Made by a program: the position numbers and the translations under genes
In this document: positions 36,145 through 44,577 of the stretch, piece by piece
How positions within the stretch are numbered: the stretch's first letter is position 1
Layout of the letters: each line of letters begins with the position of its first letter
Source of the DNA: Thermosporothrix hazakensis
Lineage (GTDB): Bacteria > Chloroflexota > Ktedonobacteria > Ktedonobacterales > Ktedonobacteraceae
Assembly (NCBI RefSeq): GCF_003253565.1
Contig: NZ_QKUF01000023.1
Coordinates: 32,276 to 96,275, forward strand
DNA length: 64,000 bases
Direction of reading: 5' to 3'
Notes under the pieces: model-generated
Database searches by the model: none
Seen by the model: the letters and a program-made list of their open reading frames with translations, nothing else
What the model was told of the DNA's origin: nothing

Positions 36145-36801
36145 TTACAGTGAGGCTACTCCCTCTTTGCGCCAGACTGTGCCACGTCGCTCAAACTCGA
36201 AAAGCGTTTCTACCTCATGCGCGATGTGTGGCCCGAGCACGCGTTCAAGCAGATAGCAGCCGAGGTCGAGACCAGATGTGACGCCGCCTGCGGTCACCAG
36301 ATTACCATCATCAACGACGCGTGCCTGTATCGGGATTGCTCCGCTTGCCTCCAGGGCACGCATGCCCTGATGGTGGGTTACTGCGGGACGACCTTCAAGC
36401 AATCCGGCCATTGCCAGTGCCAGTGAGCCGCCACAGACTGTCGCAACGATAACTCCGGATCTATCGAGCGCTTGCTTGATCAGTGTGGGAAGGTTCGTTG
36501 CTACCGCGCGAGCGAGTAGAACGGGAATGGTATCAACCTGACTCCCATCCTCGGGCTCTTTGAGCGGTCCTGCTGCCCCTGGCACAATGATGATATCGGC
36601 TTTTTCGGGATCAAGCATGGCTGTTGCATGCAGAACAAGGCCTCCTGATCCGCTGACGACCTCACGTGGTCCTTCCGCTGAAACCAGTTCTACAGAGAGC
36701 GCATCAAGGGCGGCCTTTCCTCCTGCCCAGAGCGTTTCATAGGGTCCGATCACGTCAAGGGGATCAAAGCCGTCAAACAGCACGATTTGGGCGTGTAGCA
36801 T
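36145..36801 (-). CDS. DJ-1/PfpI family protein
   Basis: 218 residues from the ATG at 36801 (AAAGGA 9 nt upstream). The N-terminal IVLFDGFDPLDVIGPYE, the nucleophile elbow VIVATVCGGSLALAMAG with its cysteine, and TAGGVTSGLDLGCYLLE are class-I amidotransferase-like DJ-1/isonitrile-hydratase features. Members include glyoxalases, isonitrile hydratases and amidases. Divergent from an AraC regulator that carries the same domain. Confidence 0.87.
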   Translation of the reverse strand: MLHAQIVLFDGFDPLDVIGPYETLWAGGKAALDALSVELVSAEGPREVVSGSGGLVLHATAMLDPEKADIIIVPGAAGPLKEPEDGSQVDTIPVLLARAVATNLPTLIKQALDRSGVIVATVCGGSLALAMAGLLEGRPAVTHHQGMRALEASGAIPIQARVVDDGNLVTAGGVTSGLDLGCYLLERVLGPHIAHEVETLFEFERRGTVWRKEGVASL

Positions 36802-36970
36802 AGGAGAAATCCTTTCATCTCGCTGTGTCAATCTTCATCATCTCTACTATAGAGCCTGCTCTTCAGACTGAACAGTGGCGAGATAGACAGAAACCGCCGG
36901 AATCAAGCCAAAAAGAACGGGTATTTTCCGGATGTTGTCAGATAGCACGAGCAGATGATATAGTGGAGGC

Positions 36971-37924
36971 ATGCATACAATCGCTATTCTTGCTCTGGAT
37001 GGAGTGATCGCATTTGATCTGTCCATGCCGCTTGAGGTGTTCGGACGAACGCGTTTGCCAGATGGACAGCCCGCATATGAGGTGTGTATCTGTGCACCTT
37101 CAGCCGAGGTTGATGCTGGAACATTTATGCTGCGTGTGCCGCGAGGATTAGATTTGCTGGCCGAGGCCGATACGATTATTCTGCCTGGTCTGGCGGTTCC
37201 GATTTCTCCCCTGCCTGATGAGGTGATGCTTGCATTACATAATGCGGCAGCCCGAGGAGCCCGGATCGCGTCTATCTGTGCGGGCGCGTTTCTTCTGGCG
37301 GAGACGGGGCTGTTGGACGGACTACGGGCTACGACCCATTGGGCGGCAGCAGATGCGCTGGCAAGACGCTATCCCCGGATAAAGGTTGATCCTAATGTGC
37401 TCTTCGTCGATAATGGACAATTTCTGACTTCTGCTGGAGCTGCTGCCGGATTTGATCTGTGCCTGCATATGATTCGGCTGGATTATGGGGCCGCGGTCGC
37501 TGCTGATGCCGCCCGAGTATCAGTGATGCCGTTAGAACGCGACGGAGGGCAAGCACAGTTTATTGTATATGAACCCCCTGCGCCAGATGGAATAACGCTC
37601 GAACCGGTGTTACGCTGGATGGAAGCGCATTGCCATCTTGATCTCAAGCTAGAAGATATAGCGGCTCAGGCGATGATGAGTACCCGAACCCTCAGCCGCC
37701 GTTTCCGCGAGCAGACAGGCACAACGCCGTTGCAATGGCTGAAGCGCGCGCGTGTCTATCGAGCACAAACCTTGCTGGAAACGACTGACCACCCGATTGA
37801 ATGGATTGGCTGTCAGGTTGGATTCGGGTCTGCAACTCATTTTCGCGATCAGTTCAAGCGGCTTGTTGGTATTAGTCCCCAGGCGTACCGTCACGCTTTC
37901 CGAGGGACGGCAGCACTCCGCTGA
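36971..37924 (+). CDS. GlxA-like AraC regulator with DJ-1 domain
   Basis: 317 residues. An N-terminal DJ-1/PfpI domain (IAILALDGVIAFDLSMPLEV, IASICAGAFLLAETGLLDG, TSAGAAAGFDLCLH) precedes an AraC HTH pair (LEDIAAQAMMSTRTLSRRF, IEWIGCQVGFGSATHFRDQF). This is the FtrA/GlxA layout. It is divergent from the DJ-1 gene at 36145-36801, and probably controls it. The 170-bp gap holds both promoters. Confidence 0.88.
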   Translation: MHTIAILALDGVIAFDLSMPLEVFGRTRLPDGQPAYEVCICAPSAEVDAGTFMLRVPRGLDLLAEADTIILPGLAVPISPLPDEVMLALHNAAARGARIASICAGAFLLAETGLLDGLRATTHWAAADALARRYPRIKVDPNVLFVDNGQFLTSAGAAAGFDLCLHMIRLDYGAAVAADAARVSVMPLERDGGQAQFIVYEPPAPDGITLEPVLRWMEAHCHLDLKLEDIAAQAMMSTRTLSRRFREQTGTTPLQWLKRARVYRAQTLLETTDHPIEWIGCQVGFGSATHFRDQFKRLVGISPQAYRHAFRGTAALR

Positions 37925-38067
37925 CCGATCACATCATTCTGGCCCCTTCTGCTTGTGTCGCTGCGAGCCTTCAGCCCGCGTTTGACCCCTCGATGACGGA
38001 CTTGCTGCGAAGTCTGTCGCATCATGTGTAGATGGGATGGCAATCACTCTGTGCCAGGAAGAGTCTG

Positions 38068-38874
38068 CTATTGGTCTGCGTTGAAGAATTCCACCAGAAT
38101 GGGGGCAAGCGCTTCAACGTCAACTTCATGGGTTTGATGTTCCAGGGTTTGGTGCTGTCCTTTGGGGATAGCGCGGGCCAGGGTGACCGCAGTGGCGTGC
38201 ATGAATGAGAACTCGCTTGCCCCGCCATCCAGCACAAGCGTTGGAATAGTGATGCGGGCTGCCTTCTCAAGGGGAAGTGAGGCATCCTCTCCTAATGCTG
38301 CTGCATCATATGCCAGCGTAGGAGCCACTGCTTCCCACATCGGCCATAACGGATGCTGATGCATGCCTTCGAGCATCTCAGGGGGCATGCCCAGTAATGT
38401 CATAAAGAGTTCCACAGCATCGCCTCGGCGTCCTTCTGCAAGCACATGCTGCAATTGCTTCCTGTAGTTCCTCCACGCCATTCGGGCGGCTTCATCAGAG
38501 TTATATGGGGGCTCGTATAGAGCCAGCTTTTTGATCGTCTTATCAGACGAGACGGCTGCTTCCAACGCAAGGGCAGCCCCCGAAGAGATACCGAAGACAA
38601 ATGCGGAACCTCCTGCTTCAGCGATGAGGGTGTCAATGTCTTCAATCTCGCGCTCGACTGCATAGGGAAATGTATCTGTGCTGTCCCCTCGCCCTCGACG
38701 ATCATAATGGAATACGGTGAAGTGCTGTGTGAGCAGAGGATGAACTGCCAGTCGCGAGGTTTCTGAGTCCATTGCTCTTTGCTCGAATGCTCCACCCACA
38801 AGAAGAAGGGCCGGCCCTCTTCCTGATTGGTCGAATGCAATCGTTGTGCCATCTGCTGATTGGACTGTCTTCAT
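38068..38874 (-). CDS. Alpha/beta hydrolase
   Basis: 268 residues from the ATG at 38874 (AAAGGA 9 nt upstream). It starts MKTVQSADGTTIAFDQSGRG, with VFHYDRRGRGDST, the nucleophile elbow VFGISSGAALALEA, acid in PTLVLDGGASEF and a C-terminal histidine (QTHEVDVEAL). These are hallmarks of small esterases and haloperoxidase-like hydrolases in Ktedonobacteria and actinobacteria. Substrate unknown. Confidence 0.83.
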   Translation of the reverse strand: MKTVQSADGTTIAFDQSGRGPALLLVGGAFEQRAMDSETSRLAVHPLLTQHFTVFHYDRRGRGDSTDTFPYAVEREIEDIDTLIAEAGGSAFVFGISSGAALALEAAVSSDKTIKKLALYEPPYNSDEAARMAWRNYRKQLQHVLAEGRRGDAVELFMTLLGMPPEMLEGMHQHPLWPMWEAVAPTLAYDAAALGEDASLPLEKAARITIPTLVLDGGASEFSFMHATAVTLARAIPKGQHQTLEHQTHEVDVEALAPILVEFFNADQ

Positions 38875-39001
38875 CAAGGGTATCCTTTCAACGCATTGTA
38901 GAGAACGAATCTGTGATCTGGAGGAGCACACAAATGAAGGTGGCCGCACTGTCAGAATAGTAGTTTTGCACTGACAGTATAGCCACACTGGTAGAGGAAT
39001 C

Positions 39002-39499
39002 CTATTTACCCTTCACCAGCTTTTCCAGAAGAGCCGCCAGCTTCTCATAGGCTGAGTGAACCCCTCCTTCCATGCCCTGGCTGAGCATAAGGTCACGGTC
39101 TGTGACTGACTGGAAAACGCTCTGAGAAGTGAGCCGTGTTTTCTCTCCGGGCAGCTCTTCAAAGCGTACTGTTTCCAGGCACACGTGTCCCTTTTCCGGG
39201 ATCCCTTCAAATTCAAAAGTATTAATGATCAGCTCGGGAGCGTGGACCATATGATAGACGCCATGAAAACCATAGATTTCCCCATTCGTGTCGGTGTGGG
39301 TGTAGCGCCATGCTCCATTATCTCTCGGTTCAAAGGTCTCAAGAGTCATGCTGTATTCCATTGGACTGAGCCATTGGACATACAGTTCAGGATCGGTGAA
39401 GGCGCGAAAAACGAGTTCTCGTGGAGCATCAAATGTGCGTTCAATAAAGAACTCCTGTTTCCCTGGTTCCGCAATAACACGGGTTTCATGGGTTGTCAT
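39002..39499 (-). CDS. SRPBCC (AHSA1-like) domain protein
   Basis: 165 residues. It has FFIERTFDAPRELVFRAFTDPE and the C-terminal GMEGGVHSAYEKLAALLEKL of AHSA1/START-like proteins that bind hydrophobic ligands. The start overlaps the ArsR gene end by 14 nt. ArsR-SRPBCC pairs are very common in bacteria; the regulator controls both. Confidence 0.87.
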   Translation of the reverse strand: MTTHETRVIAEPGKQEFFIERTFDAPRELVFRAFTDPELYVQWLSPMEYSMTLETFEPRDNGAWRYTHTDTNGEIYGFHGVYHMVHAPELIINTFEFEGIPEKGHVCLETVRFEELPGEKTRLTSQSVFQSVTDRDLMLSQGMEGGVHSAYEKLAALLEKLVKGK

Positions 39500-39827
39500 G
39501 GTGGCTTTTCTCCTTCATTTGCGCTTTCTCTTTTTCGAGCAAACGGTCAAGCGCATCAAACCGCTCACTCCATTGCCTTTTTGTGCGCTGAACCCATTGT
39601 TCAAACTCTGTCAGTGCTTCCGGGTTAAGGCGGTATACATGCCTCTGAGCGTGTTTTTCCATCTGTACCAATCGAGTCTCACGCAGGACCTTGAGATGCT
39701 GTGAGATCGCCTGTGGACTCGTGGAAAACTGCTCATAAATCGTTGTGGCCGGTAATTCGCCACGACGAGCAAGAAGTTCCAGAATCGTTCTTCTTGTTGG
39801 GTCAGCCAGTGCAACGAAGATGTCCAT
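39486..39827 (-). CDS. ArsR family repressor, apparently leaderless
   Basis: 113 residues. The winged HTH shows MDIFVALADPTRRTILELLA, STSPQAISQHLKVLRETRLV and a C-terminal coiled region. No cysteine metal site is visible, so it is not a classical metal sensor. The -10 TATAAT lies only 6 nt before the ATG, so the transcript should start at the ATG itself. Overlaps the SRPBCC gene by 14 nt. Confidence 0.9.
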   Translation of the reverse strand: MDIFVALADPTRRTILELLARRGELPATTIYEQFSTSPQAISQHLKVLRETRLVQMEKHAQRHVYRLNPEALTEFEQWVQRTKRQWSERFDALDRLLEKEKAQMKEKSHHDNP

Positions 39828-39833
39828 GTCTTT

Positions 39834-39862
39834 ATTATACGGCCTGTACTTAATTAAGTCAA
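39834..39862 (-). promoter_or_regulatory. Consensus promoter and palindromic operator of the ArsR operon
   Basis: On the minus strand TTGACT (39862-39857) and TATAAT (39839-39834) with a 17-bp spacer. The perfect 12-bp palindrome ACTTAATTAAGT (39848-39859) overlaps the -35 and spacer, a natural site for autorepression. Confidence 0.8.
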
Positions 39863-39932
39863 GATTTTATAAAGCGGCATTTTGATACAGTTTCGATAGG
39901 TGTAGCCGGGAGGGATATTCATGTGCTGGTTA

Positions 39933-39966
39933 CCGAGCAAGGGGGAGGATTGTTCGCCTTGCTCGG
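39933..39966 (-). terminator. Hairpin after the RraA-like gene
   Basis: Perfect 10-bp arms CCGAGCAAGG and CCTTGCTCGG (39933-39942, 39957-39966) lie 42 nt beyond the stop of the RraA-like gene. A T run is absent on this strand. Confidence 0.5.
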
Positions 39967-40008
39967 CTCTTTGCTGTGTGGGGAGCAGGGAAAAGGATAG
40001 ACGCTCTG

Positions 40009-40587
40009 TTATCTTCTTTCGCTGTTCTGGATACGTGCCAGGCGCTCATTATCATATTTCAGGCGTGCTTCCGCCTTGACCAGAAGCGTCTTTATCTGCT
40101 CCTGTGGCCAGATGACCACGCCATCATCATCAGCGATAACCAGATCGCCATTTCGGATAGTGATGCCGCCAATCGAGACCGCTGTGCAATCGATAGCCGG
40201 TCCGGTTTTCTTCGGTGCAATCGGCGTGACGCCCCGACACCAGACTGCAAAGCCCATTTCACGGATTTCTCGCGAGTCGCGGACCAACCCATCAGTGACA
40301 AGGCCAGCGATGCCGTGCTTCTGCATTCTCAGTGCCATCAAGCCACCCAACGTTGCGGTACGTGATGTGCTACCCCCGGCCACGACAAGGACCGTCCCGG
40401 GCGCAGGGGGCTGCTCTAACGCCTTGTGAACCGATAGATTATCGTCTCGATTTATCAGCAGCACATGAGCCGGACCCACAACCAGTGAGTTCGCTTGCAG
40501 AGGAAGGATGTTCTCCGGGAGAACGCCCTTCCCTTCGCTGGCATCAGATGCAAGGGTCGCGCTCAGCCACTCTGGAAATTGTTTCAT
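40009..40587 (-). CDS. RraA family protein (HMG/CHA aldolase-like)
   Basis: 192 residues from the ATG at 40587 (GAGGAG 9 nt upstream). The block GTVLVVAGGSTSRTATLGGL and GLVTDGLVRDSREIREMG carries the conserved R-D of the RraA/HMG-aldolase fold, and VIADDDGVVIWPQEQ the metal region. Members are either class II aldolases for 4-hydroxy-4-methyl-2-oxoglutarate or RNase E regulators; the former suits this lineage better. Confidence 0.86.
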   Translation of the reverse strand: MKQFPEWLSATLASDASEGKGVLPENILPLQANSLVVGPAHVLLINRDDNLSVHKALEQPPAPGTVLVVAGGSTSRTATLGGLMALRMQKHGIAGLVTDGLVRDSREIREMGFAVWCRGVTPIAPKKTGPAIDCTAVSIGGITIRNGDLVIADDDGVVIWPQEQIKTLLVKAEARLKYDNERLARIQNSERR

Positions 40588-41009
40588 CAAGCATTTCTCC
40601 TCTTCTTCACTTCTCTGTTTTGAGTATATCGCTACTGAGAATGGAATACAATGAGCCCTCCGCGTGCTGACTGAATTATGTGGCAATAAAGGGAGGGAAC
40701 AGGTGCATGGTGTCCTTGTCATTACGGATGGATTCAGGGTGTGTAGGTGGGGTCAGCTTCTTGTCTCCCGGAGAGCGCCAGAACAGCCCTCTTTGCTTCG
40801 TGCCTTTCGGATTTCGTGAGCAGGACAGAACGGCCTGGTATGTTATACAGAGAGAAAACCCCCGCCTTTGAATGGCTCTGGCCTTTTGGGCAGTGGAACA
40901 CCTCGCCAAATGGACGATGAGAAGTAGCCTCACTGCTTGCTATACTTGTCCCATGGATGCTCTCGCAAGTTAGCCGCGGGAAATAGCATGAGAAGGGGTG
41001 ATCCGTTCA
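40588..41009. other. Intergenic region of about 420 bp
   Basis: No supported gene. Divergent promoters for the RraA-like and LLM genes are expected here; I see no repeat or RNA. Confidence 0.4.
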
Positions 41010-41942
41010 ATGACAATGAAATTTGGTATAGCACTGCCACAGGGCACCATGATGGAGTTCGCGGGAATCAGTGATCCAATAGAGGCGTACGAGAAAATGA
41101 CAGAGGTTGCGGTCATCGCTGAAGAGGTCGGATTTGAGTCGCTCTGGCTCTCCGACGTCCTCTGGTCTGATCGTGAGAACTTCCTTTTTGAGTGTTGGAC
41201 CACAATGGCAGCCCTTGCTCGGGATACCAGTCGCATTCGACTCGGGCAAATGGTCACGAATAGCGGATTGCGCAACCCTGCCCTACTTGCAAAAATGGCG
41301 AGTACCATTGACGTCATGAGTCACGGTCGTCTGACAGTGGGGATCGGCTCTGGTTTTCCGCCGCTCGCGTCTCAATTCCGTGCGTATGGCTTCGATTACC
41401 CTGAAAGCGCCGCCGTGCGTGCTCGCCAGCTAGAGGAGGCGATTCAGATCTTGCTTGCTCTGTGGACACAGGAGGAAGCGACCTTTGAGGGAACCTACTA
41501 TCAGGTACATGGCGCGATCAATCAGCCAAAGGGCGTACAGCGCCCCCATATCCCCTTGCTGATTGGTGGCAATGGAGAGAAGAAGACGCTCAAGCTGGTT
41601 GCACGCTACGGAGACGCCTGGCATGTCTTTGGTGATGCGGCGACCCTTGCGCATAAGTTCGAGCTGTTGAAACAGTATTGCGAGGAGATCGGGCGGGATT
41701 ATGCAAGTATTCGACGGGCGGCGGTTGCGGTGTGTGTCATTGCCGATACCGACGAGCAGGCTCAGGCGAAGGTACCGGAAGCGGCAAAAGCGTTCGGTGG
41801 TGGGCTGACCGGGAGTCCCGATACCATTCGCAAGCAGATCGCTGCGTTAGAACAGGCGGGCGTTCAAGAATTGACGCTTCGGTTTCCTGTGTTGCAGGAT
41901 CTGGATGGGATTCGTCGTTTCGCCCGCGAGTTCATCGGGTAG
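41010..41942 (+). CDS. LLM class (F420-type) oxidoreductase
   Basis: 310 residues from the ATG at 41010; an upstream in-frame GTG at 40998 is also possible. It has MTMKFGIALPQGTMMEF, GFESLWLSDVLWSD, DVMSHGRLTVGIGSGF and the C-terminal GSPDTIRKQIAALEQAGVQE, all luciferase-like monooxygenase hallmarks. LLM proteins with this wording use F420 or FMN to reduce or oxidise small molecules. It is followed 12 nt later by a quinone oxidoreductase, forming a two-gene unit. Confidence 0.86.
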   Translation: MTMKFGIALPQGTMMEFAGISDPIEAYEKMTEVAVIAEEVGFESLWLSDVLWSDRENFLFECWTTMAALARDTSRIRLGQMVTNSGLRNPALLAKMASTIDVMSHGRLTVGIGSGFPPLASQFRAYGFDYPESAAVRARQLEEAIQILLALWTQEEATFEGTYYQVHGAINQPKGVQRPHIPLLIGGNGEKKTLKLVARYGDAWHVFGDAATLAHKFELLKQYCEEIGRDYASIRRAAVAVCVIADTDEQAQAKVPEAAKAFGGGLTGSPDTIRKQIAALEQAGVQELTLRFPVLQDLDGIRRFAREFIG

Positions 41943-41954
41943 GAGGGTATGAGC

Positions 41955-42890
41955 ATGGGTGGACACACGATGCAGGCGGTTCGTGTCTCGAACTACGGAG
42001 GGCCGGAACAGCTCAGGCTTGAGCAGGTAGAGCGTCCGCAGCCACACGAAGGTGAGGTGCTGGTGCGCGTTCATGCGGCCGGCGTGAACCCGATTGACTG
42101 GAAGATTCGTCAGGGAGTGCTACAGGCGTTCATGCCGATGACCTTTCCTTATACGCCGGGTATTGAGGTTGCGGGAGTCGTTGCGGCGGTTGGTCCCGGG
42201 GTCACCGACTTCAAGGTTGGTCAGGAGGTTTTCGGGCAGGTTGCGCAGGGAGGTTATGCAGAATATGCCATAGCGTCCGCTGATGTGCTTGCTCACAAGC
42301 CGCAACGCCTGAGCTTTACCGAGGCCGCCACGATTCCGGTCGGGGCTACAACCGCGTGGCGCGTGCTCTTTGACTATGGTGATCTGACTTCTGAGCAGCG
42401 TGTGCTGGTTGTCGGGGCTGCGGGCGGCGTCGGGGTATTCGTGGTGCAACTGGTAAAATGGAAGGGGGCGCAGGTGATTGGCACTGCCTCTACAAAGAAC
42501 CTTGCCCTTGTGCGCTCTCTGGGTGCTGATATGGTGATCGATTATACGACGACCATACCCGAACAGGTGGTGCAGAACGTTGATCTGGTGTTCGACGGTG
42601 TTGGTGGGGCCACGCTGCCTCACTCGTTTGCCGCACTCAAACGCGGTGGAACGCTGGTCTCTGTGACGACTCAGCCGCCCGAAGAACTGGCCCGGGAACA
42701 TGGCGTGCGGGCGGTGATGGCTCATTCTCAGCCTTCGGGCGCTCTCTTACAGCAGATTGCCCATCTGATCGAGGAAGGACGGCTCAAGCCGGTGGTGGGG
42801 AAGCGATTTTCCCTCAGCGAGGTGCAACAGGCGCAGAGAGAGAGCCAGAGCGGTCATGGAAGCGGCAGAATTATTTTGGAGATACCATAG
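41955..42890 (+). CDS. NADPH:quinone oxidoreductase-like (zinc-free MDR)
   Basis: 311 residues from the ATG at 41955 (AGGAGG 8 nt upstream; the ATG at 41949 is the alternative). MDR features: GGPEQLRLEQVERPQPHEGE, VNPIDWKIRQG, nucleotide loop VVGAAGGVGVFVVQLVKW and a C-terminal GRIILEI. No zinc ligands are seen. It is co-transcribed with the LLM gene, suggesting a joint redox pathway of unknown substrate. Confidence 0.88.
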   Translation: MGGHTMQAVRVSNYGGPEQLRLEQVERPQPHEGEVLVRVHAAGVNPIDWKIRQGVLQAFMPMTFPYTPGIEVAGVVAAVGPGVTDFKVGQEVFGQVAQGGYAEYAIASADVLAHKPQRLSFTEAATIPVGATTAWRVLFDYGDLTSEQRVLVVGAAGGVGVFVVQLVKWKGAQVIGTASTKNLALVRSLGADMVIDYTTTIPEQVVQNVDLVFDGVGGATLPHSFAALKRGGTLVSVTTQPPEELAREHGVRAVMAHSQPSGALLQQIAHLIEEGRLKPVVGKRFSLSEVQQAQRESQSGHGSGRIILEIP

Positions 42891-42994
42891 CGTGTCGATG
42901 TATATCGCCGCGCCAACCGATTGCTAAAAGCAAAGGTGTTGCTGCATGCCCCGCATCGATCTCGGAGAGCAGCGACACCTTGCAGGTTTGTCTC

Positions 42995-44044
42995 TCAAGG
43001 CTGGCGTTCCAGGTGATCTGGGGCAGGTTGAACGGCGGGCTGTTGCTTCGGTCGAGGACGCCGCCACCCCGTAAGCCAGACAATCAGGCCAAGCAGCAGG
43101 AAAAGCACAAGGACCGCCGGATAATCGATCAGCGGAATCGCGACAAGCTCCCAGAGCCGCTGGACCCCACGCATACTGTACACTACGATTGCTCCCACAA
43201 GCAGCAGCAACGTGAGCCCCCATTTGATCCAGCTTTTGAGACGAAGGCCATGCATCTGTGTAATGATGAAGATAGCGGCAAAGCCAAAGAAGAACATTGG
43301 CCAGAGCCCGTTCGCCTGCATAAGCGCGACGAGTGTTCCGTGAGCCAGCACCAGAATCTCCTGCACAAATGTCCAGTATGGATTGATATGAACGCGCGTG
43401 AAGAAGAGGCTGCTCTGAAGCATCAGCAGGAACATGTAGAGGAAGCCAACCAGATGGCCGGGCGTGTTCTCGGTCGGGTGATACCAGAATGTGTAGATGA
43501 TGGCCCACGAGAAGAAGTAGCCGTGATATTTCCGGGCAAACTGAATCACGCGCTGCTGCAATGGCAGCTTCTTCCCGAAGAAGAGCCCGCGTCGGGGATT
43601 CTCCATCAGCAGGACCCAGACAAGCAAGACGATGACTGACCCCTGCGAGCTGAAGACGGAAACATTGGCGGCGAGGCCATCGTACCAGAGCAGGCTTTGG
43701 AGCAGATGAAGCAGGATAAACAGGGCATTCCCGGCCAGCGCCACTTTGTTGACCGTATGCAATGTATGGCTATAGTGCAGGCGCCGAGTTTGCGCATACC
43801 AGATAACGCCCCAACTGAAGAGTTGATGCAGCAGATATCCACCCCAGGCAGTCACTTCGGCTGCGATCGTGGGCGCGGGCAGTTTCCAATAATACCATGA
43901 GGGATCATTTGCCGGCTTTGGGAGATGCGGAAAAGCACGAAGTGCAAAGCCTGTGCCCCAGATAATACCGGTAAACAGCAGACTGAATGCGATTCCCCAC
44001 CAGAGTGCTTGAAGATCCTGACGAGATGATGATATCTTTTTCAC
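42995..44044 (-). CDS. Polytopic membrane protein, unknown
   Basis: 349 residues from a GTG at 44044 with GAGGAA 8 nt upstream; an earlier GTG at 44110 lacks a ribosome site. Nine or ten hydrophobic segments are visible, with aromatic- and His-rich loops (RRLHYSHTLHTVN, RKYHGYFFSWAIIYTFWYH, FTRVHINPYWTFVQ). The C-terminal tail is basic and proline-rich. The family is not recognised; the paired histidines might bind haem or metal. Confidence 0.7.
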   Translation of the reverse strand: MKKISSSRQDLQALWWGIAFSLLFTGIIWGTGFALRAFPHLPKPANDPSWYYWKLPAPTIAAEVTAWGGYLLHQLFSWGVIWYAQTRRLHYSHTLHTVNKVALAGNALFILLHLLQSLLWYDGLAANVSVFSSQGSVIVLLVWVLLMENPRRGLFFGKKLPLQQRVIQFARKYHGYFFSWAIIYTFWYHPTENTPGHLVGFLYMFLLMLQSSLFFTRVHINPYWTFVQEILVLAHGTLVALMQANGLWPMFFFGFAAIFIITQMHGLRLKSWIKWGLTLLLLVGAIVVYSMRGVQRLWELVAIPLIDYPAVLVLFLLLGLIVWLTGWRRPRPKQQPAVQPAPDHLERQP

Positions 44045-44193
44045 GATAGTATTCCTCGTTCTGCGGCTGAAAAAGACGCTATGTGCTACGGACAGTGGTT
44101 TGCTTATCACATGATAAACAAAAAGATTGGAAGATGCAAGAGTATCGCACTCCCTAAAATGTAGAGGGAAAAGCGTGGATGAGTCTTCTTTTG

Positions 44194-44269
44194 CGCTCCC
44201 TCATCAATGGAGGCGTTCATCTCCTCAAGGTCGGGGAGGCCTTCGGGCTGGTAGTTCAGGGAGGGAAGC
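44194..44269. repeat. 76-bp direct repeat, copy 1 (fragment of the LLM gene)
   Basis: This stretch matches 47748-47823 inside the luciferase-like gene at 73 of 76 positions, same orientation. It lies in an otherwise gene-free region of about 530 bp (44045-44577) and has no matching flanks. The two copies bracket the NB-ARC/TPR gene. Confidence 0.85.
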
Positions 44270-44393
44270 TCGGGAGGCAGAACAGGGCTGCTTGCTCTCT
44301 TTGCAGCATGGAGACAAAAGCAAAGAGGTGAGGCATATATACTACTATAGAGAGGACATGTGAAAAAGGGTGGTAAAATACGTTCTAGAGAGT

Positions 44394-44413
44394 AGAAGGG
44401 ATGACTCCCTTCT
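44394..44413. repeat. Hairpin upstream of the NB-ARC/TPR gene
   Basis: Perfect 8-bp arms AGAAGGGA (44394-44401) and TCCCTTCT (44406-44413) with a 4-nt loop, about 165 nt before the start codon. Role unknown. Confidence 0.4.
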
Positions 44414-44577
44414 GAAGAGCCTTTCTCGATGTGATCTCTTTTCTAGAAGCGATTGCCGTACTACAAGCGGCAATGCCTCAGGCACCGTTGAGGACGAAGC
44501 GATCAGGCAAAATGACCACATACAGACACGAGGAGACGATAGCGCTTCCTGTGAAGCCACGGTAAGGATGAAAAGCG

